Shown here piece after piece: positions 7,263-14,059 of a stretch of DNA of 22,802 nt (position 1 is the stretch's first letter; each line of letters opens with the position of its first letter). Position numbers and translations under genes: made by a program. Origin of the DNA: a virus. The notes beneath the pieces are model-generated. The model was not told the DNA's origin and did not search any database. It saw only the letters and a list, made by a program, of their open reading frames with translations. The stretch covers positions 1 to 22,802 of the IMG/VR virus record IMGVR_UViG_3300033146_001356. One strand, written 5' to 3'.

Positions 7263-7523
7263 TTGAAATTCTATAATGAATTTATATCAGAGTTGACTAA
7301 TCAATTTTATGATTATAGTCGAATGTCTATTATCCTTGAAAGTGAGGATAATTGTGTTATTGATGGTATTGAAATTGTTCGTAATAAAATTGCCACTATA
7401 CAACGGTATTACGAATCTACAAATGATTTTAACCGTACTAAATTGACAAAAATGATAAATAACAATGTACATAATGTTGATGTTGTTTATGAATTAATTT
7501 TAACTATAAATGGAGCAAAATAA
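7263..7523 (+). CDS. small protein at the gene 68 position (TTG start proposed)
   Basis: A reading frame ending at 7523, overlapping the protease start by one base (TAATG). An upstream ATG at 7215 would place it 47 bases inside gene 67. A TTG at 7263, just after the gene 67 stop, has GGAC seven bases upstream and gives an 86-residue product starting with M-K-F-Y-N-E-F; ATG at 7323 is a third choice. The product is Asn/Ile/Tyr-rich with predicted helices and no known motif. T4 has prohead core gene 68 at this position (141 residues), so a functional counterpart is possible, but I see no convincing sequence match. Confidence 0.55.
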   Translation: MKFYNEFISELTNQFYDYSRMSIILESEDNCVIDGIEIVRNKIATIQRYYESTNDFNRTKLTKMINNNVHNVDVVYELILTINGAK

Positions 7524-8188
7524 TGGCATTTTTAATAGTAGAAGATAACTTTGACCAGATTGAGTCAGGTGTTATTATTGATGAATCTACTCAAAGTAAA
7601 AAATATTTTATTGAAGGAATATTTCTTCAAGCAGAACAAAAGAACAGAAATGGTAGAATTTATCCGGCAAGTATTCTTGAAAGAGAAGTTACTAGATATA
7701 CAAATGATTATATCAATAAAAATCGTTCATTAGGTGAATTAAATCATCCAAAATCACCTTCTGTTGATCCAGAAAGAGCTTGTCATTTTATTAAATCTCT
7801 TCATAGAGAAGGTAATAATTGGGTTGGTAAATCTCAAATTACATCTACTCCGGTTGGTGATATTGTTAAGGGATTGCTTGATGATGGGGTTCAACTTGGT
7901 GTATCTTCAAGAGGTCTTGGTACTCTTTCTGAAAGAAGTGGAGTTAAGATGGTTAATGAAGATTATTATATGAGTACAATTGATGTAGTTTCTGATCCAT
8001 CTGCGCCTGAAGCGTGGGTAAATGGTATTTATGAAGGTAAAGAATGGGCGGTTCAGGGTGAAGAAGATTTTATTGAAAAGGTAAAAAAACAAATTGATAT
8101 TGAAGCAGGAAAAATTGGTTTTTCTGCTGTAGAAGAATTTATTTTAATGGAAAAAATGAATACATTTTTTGATCATATTAATAAATAG
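7523..8188 (+). CDS. 21: prohead core protease gp21
   Basis: The serine protease that cleaves scaffold, capsid and internal proteins, generally after (I/L)-x-E, during head maturation. Its 221 residues compare with 212 in T4. Family motifs are KNRNGRIYP (residues 40-48), GELNHP with the probable catalytic His at 75, and GVSSRGLG with the probable catalytic Ser at 128 or 129. DVVSDPSAP at 154-162 matches the conserved acidic/proline block. GGAG lies seven bases before the ATG, which overlaps the preceding stop. It sits between the prohead core genes and the scaffold gene, as in T4. Confidence 0.95.
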   Translation: MAFLIVEDNFDQIESGVIIDESTQSKKYFIEGIFLQAEQKNRNGRIYPASILEREVTRYTNDYINKNRSLGELNHPKSPSVDPERACHFIKSLHREGNNWVGKSQITSTPVGDIVKGLLDDGVQLGVSSRGLGTLSERSGVKMVNEDYYMSTIDVVSDPSAPEAWVNGIYEGKEWAVQGEEDFIEKVKKQIDIEAGKIGFSAVEEFILMEKMNTFFDHINK

Positions 8189-8196
8189 GAGTTATT

Positions 8197-8409
8197 ATGC
8201 TTGATTTTATTAAATATTCAAAGAAAAATGTATCAGAATATTTTCATGTTGGTGATACGGTTGAAGTTGAATCAAAATATGATGATTTTTATGGAAAAAG
8301 AGGTATTGTAAAGAGTGCTGGTAGAAGTAGTGTATCGGTACTAATTGATATGGGAACAAGAAAAACTATGGTTTCATTTAATAACGGTGATTTAATTTTG
8401 GTAAAATAG
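8197..8409 (+). CDS. small SH3/KOW-like protein, 70 aa
   Basis: Not named in T4. Residues 16-70 have the pattern of a small SH3-like or KOW beta-barrel: VGDTVEVESKYDDFYGKRGIVKS, then a turn, SVSVLIDMG, then VSFNNGDLILV. The glycine-flanked GKRGIV resembles the KOW loop. Possible roles are nucleic-acid binding or a small head component; nothing shows which. AGGAG lies five bases before the ATG, eight bases after the protease stop, so it is in the head-assembly transcript. The next gene has its own late box. Confidence 0.6.
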   Translation: MLDFIKYSKKNVSEYFHVGDTVEVESKYDDFYGKRGIVKSAGRSSVSVLIDMGTRKTMVSFNNGDLILVK

Positions 8410-8429
8410 GTTATCAAAAACACTGTTTT

Positions 8430-8437
8430 TATAAATA
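8430..8437 (+). promoter_or_regulatory. late promoter box (TATAAATA) for genes 22 and 23
   Basis: An exact TATAAATA in the 64-base gap between the SH3-like gene and gene 22, 36 bases before the scaffold start. It would supply the abundant 22-23 message. A second, imperfect box (TTTAAATA, about 9239-9246) lies directly before gene 23. Confidence 0.7.
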
Positions 8438-8473
8438 ATAATAGAAATAATTTATTTTATTAAGGAGAAAACA

Positions 8474-9229
8474 ATGGCAGACGAAAAAAAAGGTATTGAA
8501 ATTTTATTTGAAGATGAATCTCTTCAAGACCTGTCTGAGGACTTCAAAACAAAAGCAACTGTGATTTTCGAGACTGCTGTTGCGAAAGGTGTTCAGGAAG
8601 AAAAACAGGCTTTAGAAGAAGAGTTTGAAGCAAAACTTGAAGAAAGTAAAAAAGAACTTTCTGAAAAATTGGAAGAGCAAGTTGATTCATATTTGACTTA
8701 TGTAGTTGAAGAATGGATGTCTGATAACAAACTTGCTGTTGATGCTGGTATTAAGACAGAAATTGCTGAACATTTTATGACAGGAATGAAAGAGCTTTTT
8801 GAAGAAAGTTATGTTGAGGTTCCAGAAAATAAAGTTGATGTTGTTGCTGATATGACAGAACAACTGGAAGAAAGTGAAGATAGACTCAATGATGCTATTA
8901 ATGAGAATATTGAACTTGCCGCTGAACTGAAAGATTTCAGAAAATCATTTATCATAATTGAAGAAACTGATGGTCTTGCTGACAGCGAAATTGATAAAAT
9001 TGAAAGTTTTATCGAAATGGTTGAATTTGAAGATGAAGAAAGTTATCGTTCTCAAGTAAAATCTATTATTGAAGCATATACTGGTAAAGATGATGAAAAG
9101 AAAGATGATGATGCTGATGATAAAGATGATAAGAAGAAAGGTAAAGATGATGATGGAGATGATGATGAGAAAAACGAAAGTGTTAATTTTTACGCCTCTG
9201 CTATAAGCAATGGCCGTAAAAGTTTCTAA
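8474..9229 (+). CDS. 22: major prohead scaffold core protein gp22
   Basis: The scaffold that fills the prohead and is degraded by gp21 before packaging. Length 251 residues (T4: 269). The N-terminus (LFEDESLQDLSEDFKTKATV) and the following long Glu/Lys-rich helical region (residues about 45-75 and 120-150), with the VDSYLTYVVEEWMSDN block, match the family. Residues about 195-235 form an extremely Asp/Lys-rich tail, ahead of a conserved-looking C-terminus ending NGRKSF. Many (I/L)-x-E sites are present, consistent with complete degradation. AAGGAG lies six bases before the ATG. Confidence 0.9.
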   Translation: MADEKKGIEILFEDESLQDLSEDFKTKATVIFETAVAKGVQEEKQALEEEFEAKLEESKKELSEKLEEQVDSYLTYVVEEWMSDNKLAVDAGIKTEIAEHFMTGMKELFEESYVEVPENKVDVVADMTEQLEESEDRLNDAINENIELAAELKDFRKSFIIIEETDGLADSEIDKIESFIEMVEFEDEESYRSQVKSIIEAYTGKDDEKKDDDADDKDDKKKGKDDDGDDDEKNESVNFYASAISNGRKSF

Positions 9230-9260
9230 TATATTATTTTAAATAATAGGAGATAAAAAA

Positions 9261-10634
9261 ATGAATGAACATTTAACACCTGAACAAATTCAGGAAAAGT
9301 GGAAACCAATTCTGGAACATGAAGAGATTTCCGAAATCAAAGATAATTATCGTAAAAGAGTAACTGGTATTCTTTTACAGAATGAAGAAGAAGCTCTTAA
9401 ATCAGAAGCAAATATTTCCGAAGCTCCTACAAACGTAATTGGTGGTATGGATAAGTATGATCCTGTCCTTATCTCCATGGTAAGACGTTCTGTACCTGCT
9501 ATGCTTGCTTTTGATATTTTTGGCGTTCAGCCAATGAAAATGCCTACTGGCTTGATTTTCGCAATGAGAGCACAATATGGTTCACAACCTGCGGTTGGTG
9601 AAGATACTACAGCAAATGAAGCACAATTCCATGAAGCAGATTCCGGTTTTTCTGGTGCGCCTCGTGATCCAGCTTCTCCGAATGCTGGTAAGGGTACTGA
9701 ATTTCCTTCTGGTTATACTGGAACAGCGAATGATAAACCTACTCCTGCATCTTCCGATGCTACCTTGACTGATCCATTTTCAGTTGACTTCGGTTATGGT
9801 GTTGGTATGGATACAAATCTTGCTGAAACTCTTGGTGAAGATACTGAATGGGCTAAAATGTCATTCACAATCGAGAAATTGTCCGTTGAGGCTAAATCTC
9901 GTGGTTTAAAATCTGAATACTCTGTTGAATTGGCACAGGACTTGAAAGCAGTTCATGGTCTTAACGCAGAGCAAGAGCTTGCGAATATTCTTTCAACTGA
10001 AATCATTTCTGAACAAAACCGTGAAGTTCTTCGTAGAACTTACAACATGGCTGTTCTTGGTTGTCAGAATTCTGATATTGCTACTCCGGGTTCATATGAC
10101 CTTGATGTTGATTCAAATGGTCGTTGGTCTGTTGAACGTTTCAAAGGTTTGATGTTTCAAATCGAACGTGAAGCAAACGCAATCGCAATCGAAACTCGTA
10201 GAGGTAAAGGTAACTGGATTGTATGTTCCGCAAATGTAGCTTCTGCTCTTGCTATGACAGGTCTTCTTGATACTGCTGGTAATACAAAAGTTACTCCGGG
10301 TACAGTTGATCCTGTTGGTAATCTTTTTGTTGGTGTAATGAACGGAATGATTCGTGTTTATGTTGATCCTTATGTAACTATTGATATGTGTGTTGTTGGT
10401 TACAAAGGTGCTAATGCGTATGATGCTGGTGCTTACTATTGTCCATACGTTCCATTGACACTTTACAAAACTGTTCATAGCGATAGCTTCCAGCCTCGCC
10501 TTGGATTCAAAACTCGTTACGCAATTGGGGCTAACCCATTCGTAAGAGAATACTCCGGTGGTTCTTTTAACACTGGTCTTGAAGCACGTAAGAACATTTA
10601 CTTCCGTATCTTTAAGATTGAAAATCTTATGTAA
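9261..10634 (+). CDS. 23: major capsid protein gp23
   Basis: The hexamer-forming capsid subunit. The block VLISMVRRSVPAMLAFDIFG followed by VQPMKMPTGLIFAMR is a signature of T4 gp23, as are the NREVLRRTYNMAV region, GRWSVERFKGLMFQIEREAN and the C-terminal KTRYAIGANPF. The length of 457 is shorter than T4 (521). The N-terminal propeptide is predicted to be removed by gp21 at N-I-S-E54|A55, so the mature chain would begin APTNVIGG. AGGAG is eight bases before the ATG. A strong terminator with a TTCG loop follows 35 bases after the stop. Confidence 0.97.
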   Translation: MNEHLTPEQIQEKWKPILEHEEISEIKDNYRKRVTGILLQNEEEALKSEANISEAPTNVIGGMDKYDPVLISMVRRSVPAMLAFDIFGVQPMKMPTGLIFAMRAQYGSQPAVGEDTTANEAQFHEADSGFSGAPRDPASPNAGKGTEFPSGYTGTANDKPTPASSDATLTDPFSVDFGYGVGMDTNLAETLGEDTEWAKMSFTIEKLSVEAKSRGLKSEYSVELAQDLKAVHGLNAEQELANILSTEIISEQNREVLRRTYNMAVLGCQNSDIATPGSYDLDVDSNGRWSVERFKGLMFQIEREANAIAIETRRGKGNWIVCSANVASALAMTGLLDTAGNTKVTPGTVDPVGNLFVGVMNGMIRVYVDPYVTIDMCVVGYKGANAYDAGAYYCPYVPLTLYKTVHSDSFQPRLGFKTRYAIGANPFVREYSGGSFNTGLEARKNIYFRIFKIENLM

Positions 10635-10639
10635 TAAGA

Positions 10640-10668
10640 TTGTCAAAGTAACGGTAATATGTTATAAT
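10640..10668 (+). promoter_or_regulatory. sigma70-type promoter at the head of the uvsY-replication operon
   Basis: TTGTCA (10640-10645), a 17-base spacer and a perfect TATAAT (10663-10668). Initiation is expected near 10675, which falls inside the 5' arm of the gene 23 terminator. Transcripts starting here would lack the base of that arm and so should not be terminated. This promoter could drive the genes from 10716 onward. Confidence 0.65.
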
Positions 10669-10669
10669 A

Positions 10670-10700
10670 GGGGAATACCTTCGGGTGTTCCCCTTTTTTT
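10670..10700 (+). terminator. strong intrinsic terminator after gene 23 (TTCG loop)
   Basis: A 10-bp stem GGGGAATACC/GGTGTTCCCC with one G-U pair, closed by the very stable C(UUCG)G tetraloop at 10680-10683 and followed by seven T residues. It ends the late capsid transcript. Confidence 0.95.
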
Positions 10701-10715
10701 GTTATAAGTAATGGT

Positions 10716-10973
10716 ATGGGGAGTTTAAGGGATTTAAAAAATAGAGTAATCCAAATTTCTAAAAATGTTATTGTAGATGTTCCAGATAAAAAATCAAAAT
10801 GTGGTTCTATGTATGTTTATATGGGTCATGATTCTAAAGGATATCTTTTTCATGCTGGAACAGCTAAATCAATATTTAATGAAATGATATTGGATGATAA
10901 TATAGAACAAATAGACGAAATGATGGATATAGTTTTGTCTTTTGACGAAGGTAAATTAACAGGTACGCATTAA
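10716..10973 (+). CDS. hypothetical protein, 85 aa
   Basis: An unrecognised 85-residue protein. It has a basic N-terminus (SLRDLKNRVIQISKNVIVDVP), a central YVYMGHDSKGYLFHAGTAKS stretch that could be a small beta-sheet, and an acidic helical C-terminus (DNIEQIDEMMDIVLSFDEGK). No good ribosome-binding site precedes the ATG; an out-of-frame ATG lies five bases upstream. It is the first gene after the gene 23 terminator and its TAA overlaps the ATG of the next gene by one base, suggesting translational coupling. Confidence 0.6.
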   Translation: MGSLRDLKNRVIQISKNVIVDVPDKKSKCGSMYVYMGHDSKGYLFHAGTAKSIFNEMILDDNIEQIDEMMDIVLSFDEGKLTGTH

Positions 10974-11521
10974 TGGTAAATTTAGAATTAAATAAAGAAC
11001 TCAACTTAATGGGTCAGAATAATTTTCATTTTGAGGCTAAAGAAATGCCTAAAGTGTCTTTATTCACAACGGTATTTAACATGCCGGGTTGTAATCTTGG
11101 AAGGGCGGTTATTCCTACATCAAATGTGGATTATGACGTTCCGGGAGAAAAAATGGTATTTGAAGATTTAACTATTTCATTTCTTGTTGATGAATATATG
11201 GAAAATTATATGGAAGTATTTAATTGGATGGCCGCTCTTGGTTTTCCACGTTCTTCAGAACAATTTAAAGAAATTAGAAGTAGAGAACGTGAGGGAAAAT
11301 ATGATCCTTTTGATGATTTTCAATATACAGAAACTTCTGATATTTTGATGACAATAACCAGTAACAAATTTAATCCAATAGTAAAGGTTAATTTTGTTGA
11401 TTGTTTTCCTGTAGATTTATCACAACTTTCTTTTACAAATACTGATCCGACAATTACGCCTGTAACTGCTGATGTTACGTTTGATTATTCATATTACTAT
11501 TTTGAGCCTATGAATATATAA
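10973..11521 (+). CDS. tail-tube-fold tail protein (gp54/gp19-like)
   Basis: A 182-residue protein with the layout of tail-tube and tube-initiator proteins: an early NNFHFEAKEMPKVSLF strand, MPGCNLGRAVIPTSNVDYDV, then FEDLTISFLVDEYMENYMEV followed by FNWMAALGFP, a linker, and NPIVKVNFVDCFPVDLSQL before a closing VTFDYSYYYF strand. The VDE-x-NY-x-x-x-x-W signature is shared by T4-like baseplate/tube proteins. It is probably a minor tail component such as the baseplate tube initiator (gp54 role) or a tail completion protein; length alone (T4 gp3 is about 176) does not settle this. It is coupled to the preceding gene by TAATG and precedes uvsY by 22 bases. Confidence 0.6.
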   Translation: MVNLELNKELNLMGQNNFHFEAKEMPKVSLFTTVFNMPGCNLGRAVIPTSNVDYDVPGEKMVFEDLTISFLVDEYMENYMEVFNWMAALGFPRSSEQFKEIRSREREGKYDPFDDFQYTETSDILMTITSNKFNPIVKVNFVDCFPVDLSQLSFTNTDPTITPVTADVTFDYSYYYFEPMNI

Positions 11522-11543
11522 TTTTCAATAAAAGGAGAAAAAA

Positions 11544-11975
11544 TTGAAGATTGAAGAATTACAGGATCAATCAGAAAAAGATTTAAAAATTTCTATTGAT
11601 ACTCTTGAACATGATAGTGTAAGAACACCACAAATACATCATAAATATCTCAAAGAATTGATGTTCGCAAAGGATTTATATACGAGATATGAACTTGATT
11701 TGCGTATTTTAAAACGTAAAAAGTGGTTATATTATTCAGGAAAAGCAAAACCAGAAATTTATGATGAACATCCTCTTGATTTAAAAGTTATGAAATCAGA
11801 TGTTAAAATGTTTATTGATTCTGATGATGAAGTTGTTGCTCTTGAATATAAACTTGCGTTTGTTAAACGTAAAATTTTATTTATTGAAAAGATTATGGAT
11901 GAGTGTAATAGACGTTCTTTTCATATTACAAATGCTATAAAATCACTCAAGTTCAAAAATGGAGAATATGATTAA
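11544..11975 (+). CDS. uvsY: UvsY recombination mediator (TTG start)
   Basis: UvsY loads the UvsX recombinase on gp32-coated single-stranded DNA. Its 143 residues compare with 137 in T4. Supporting features are the order of genes (uvsY then uvsW), the helical, strongly charged composition, and motifs such as QIHHKYLKELMFAKDLY, RKKWLYYSGKAKPE and the C-terminal FHITNAIKSLKF. The start is TTG with a perfect AAAGGAG six bases upstream; the first in-frame ATG is about 40 codons further in and would remove conserved sequence. Its stop overlaps the uvsW start (TAATG). Confidence 0.88.
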   Translation: MKIEELQDQSEKDLKISIDTLEHDSVRTPQIHHKYLKELMFAKDLYTRYELDLRILKRKKWLYYSGKAKPEIYDEHPLDLKVMKSDVKMFIDSDDEVVALEYKLAFVKRKILFIEKIMDECNRRSFHITNAIKSLKFKNGEYD

Positions 11976-13504
11976 TGAGTGATCAAATAGTAGTAACTTC
12001 TGTGAATGCTTCCTATATGGAAATTGATACTAATATAGGAATTCAAAGAGAGATAAACGAATTTTTTACTTTTTATGCTAATAATTATCGGTTTATGCCA
12101 AGATATAAAAATGGTCTTTGGGATGGAAAGGTGCGTCTTTTTAACTATATGAGTTCGACTTTACCTGCTGGTCTTTTCAATATTCTGGTTGGATTTGCTG
12201 AAGAACGTGATTATGAGATAATTGATAATCGGTTTATATTTGATACTGGGTCATTTTCTATGGATTATTTGGAGTCTTTAAATGTTCATTCAAAGGGAAA
12301 GAAAATTGAATTCCGGGAACATCAAATTGAATCTATAAAAGAAATTATCAACGAAAAACGAGTAACTATCGTTTCTGCTACTTCCAGTGGAAAATCACTT
12401 ATTATTTATGGTCTTATTCGATATTTTTCTAAGTTTCTTGATAGTAAAATACTCATTATTACTCCTACTGTCAACCTTGTAACTCAAATGTATAAAGATT
12501 TTGATGATTATTCTACTGAAGTGGAATGGAATGTTGATGATAAAGTTCATATGATTTATGATTATGATGGTGTTACGAAAGATAGTGATAAGCAAATTTA
12601 TATTTCTACATGGCAAAGTATTTATCAACAACCAAAAAGTTATTTTAAAAAGTTTGGTTTTGTAATTTTTGATGAGGTTCATCAGGCAACGGCTGAGAGT
12701 GTAATTCGTATTATGGATTGTTCTGAAAATGCGTGGATTCGTGCTGGTTTTACTGGAACATTGAAGGATGAAAAATTACATAAACTTAAAGTAAATGGTC
12801 TTTTTGGTGGTATAAAAAAGGTTATATCTACTCGTGAGATGATAGATGCTGGATACGCAAGTAAAATTCATATCAAGATAGTTGTTCTTACTTATGAACA
12901 ATCTATATGTAAAGAGATAAATCGAAAAGTAAAAATTAAAACAAAGTCTGGTGCTGAAAAATGGAGAAATAATTATGTTAATGAAATATCATATATAACT
13001 GAACTCAATGAACGAAATGAATTTATTACAAATCTTGCTTCTGTTTTAAATGGGAACGTTCTTATTTTATTTAATAAAATAGAAAAACATGGAAAACCGC
13101 TTTTCAAAAAGTTAAAAAAAAGACTTGACAAAAAGCGAAAAATATACTATATTTCAGGGGAGACTAAGGCAGAAGATCGTGAGAATATTCGAGAATCTGT
13201 GGATAGTGATAATAATAGCATTCTGGTGGCCTCATATGGAACATTAAGTACCGGAGTAAACATTAAAAATTTAAATTATGTTATATTTGCTTCACCTTAT
13301 AAGAGTGAGATTAAGGTGTTGCAGTCCATAGGTCGTGTTTTGCGACTTTCTAATAGAAAAGACAATGCGGTTGTCTTTGATTTAGTGGACAATATGGCAT
13401 ATGGAAAGAAATTTAATTATTGTTATTCTCATTTTTTGAAACGACTTGATATGTATAAACGTGAAAAATTCCCTATGTCAGTGTCGAAGTATAAACTGAT
13501 TTAG
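11975..13504 (+). CDS. uvsW: UvsW DNA helicase
   Basis: A superfamily 2 helicase that unwinds R-loops and branched DNA, supporting replication and recombination. It has 509 residues (T4: 503). The N-terminal domain (NGLWDGKVRLFN near 46-57) is typical. Helicase motifs are Walker A SATSSGKS at 134-141, the DEVH box at 233-236, GFTGTL at 258-263 and motif VI QSIGRVLR at 450-457. Start and stop are both tight to neighbours: one-base overlap with uvsY, and the gene 55 ribosome-binding site adjoins the uvsW stop. A possible internal promoter lies near 13125-13153. Confidence 0.96.
   Translation: MSDQIVVTSVNASYMEIDTNIGIQREINEFFTFYANNYRFMPRYKNGLWDGKVRLFNYMSSTLPAGLFNILVGFAEERDYEIIDNRFIFDTGSFSMDYLESLNVHSKGKKIEFREHQIESIKEIINEKRVTIVSATSSGKSLIIYGLIRYFSKFLDSKILIITPTVNLVTQMYKDFDDYSTEVEWNVDDKVHMIYDYDGVTKDSDKQIYISTWQSIYQQPKSYFKKFGFVIFDEVHQATAESVIRIMDCSENAWIRAGFTGTLKDEKLHKLKVNGLFGGIKKVISTREMIDAGYASKIHIKIVVLTYEQSICKEINRKVKIKTKSGAEKWRNNYVNEISYITELNERNEFITNLASVLNGNVLILFNKIEKHGKPLFKKLKKRLDKKRKIYYISGETKAEDRENIRESVDSDNNSILVASYGTLSTGVNIKNLNYVIFASPYKSEIKVLQSIGRVLRLSNRKDNAVVFDLVDNMAYGKKFNYCYSHFLKRLDMYKREKFPMSVSKYKLI
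13125..13153 (+). promoter_or_regulatory. possible internal promoter within uvsW, upstream of 55
   Basis: A perfect TTGACA (13125-13130), 17 bases, then TATATT (13148-13153), the same -35 and -10 hexamers as the early promoters in this window. It lies in coding sequence for a Lys-rich stretch, about 360 bases before gene 55, so it could be chance. Confidence 0.35.
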
Positions 13505-13513
13505 GAGAATTTG

Positions 13514-14059
13514 ATGTATGTTGATAATAAAAAGTTAAGTAAAGAATTAGGTGAATGGGCAAAAATTGTAAGAGAGGATATTAAAGCAGACCGAAAACGT
13601 ACACCTATGACAGATTATTTGGGTGAATGTGTATTTTTAATTTGTAATAATATGGGGTTTATGCCTCAATTTATTAATTATACATATAAAGATGAAATGA
13701 TAGGTGATGCGATTGAAAATTGTATAAAATATTCAAAAAATTATGATGGAGATAAGTACAGTAATGCTTTTGGTTATATTTCAAAAATAGCTTATCAGGC
13801 TTTTGTCCGAAGAATTAATATTTCTAACAAGAGGTATAGAGATCATTTAAATTATATCAGAAGTAATATTAATGCTGAAGAATTTGCTGATGCTATTAAT
13901 GCTGATAATCCGAATGATATAAAGGGGTATAAAACTCATATGGATTATCTTGGTAGTGTTATTGATGATATGAATATCGAATTACCTCCTGAAAAACCAA
14001 GAAAGAAAAAGGATGTAAAATTGACTGCTCTTGAAGAGTGTATGACTGAGGATTATTGA
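13514..14059 (+). CDS. 55: late-transcription sigma factor gp55
   Basis: gp55 binds host RNA polymerase and recognises the TATAAATA late promoters, with the gp45 clamp as activator. The 181-residue product (T4: 185) contains conserved segments such as MTDYLGECVFLICNNMGFMP, MIGDAIENCIKYSKNYD and NAFGYISKIAYQAFVRRI, which resemble region 2 of sigma factors. I chose the ATG at 13514, with AGGAG six bases upstream, over the adjoining TTG at 13511. The stop overlaps the next ATG by one base. At least three exact late boxes before structural genes in this window are plausible targets. Confidence 0.93.
   Translation: MYVDNKKLSKELGEWAKIVREDIKADRKRTPMTDYLGECVFLICNNMGFMPQFINYTYKDEMIGDAIENCIKYSKNYDGDKYSNAFGYISKIAYQAFVRRINISNKRYRDHLNYIRSNINAEEFADAINADNPNDIKGYKTHMDYLGSVIDDMNIELPPEKPRKKKDVKLTALEECMTEDY

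Noticed and set aside
7442-7470. TTGACA upstream of gene 21
   Set aside because: No acceptable -10 hexamer occurs at 16-18 bases; the best is TGTACA.
10113-10646. Long minus-strand open frame of 177 codons opposite gene 23
   Set aside because: It lies wholly antisense to the conserved capsid gene, has Thr/Ser/Asn-rich low-complexity composition typical of a shadow frame, and I saw no convincing ribosome-binding site or promoter for it.
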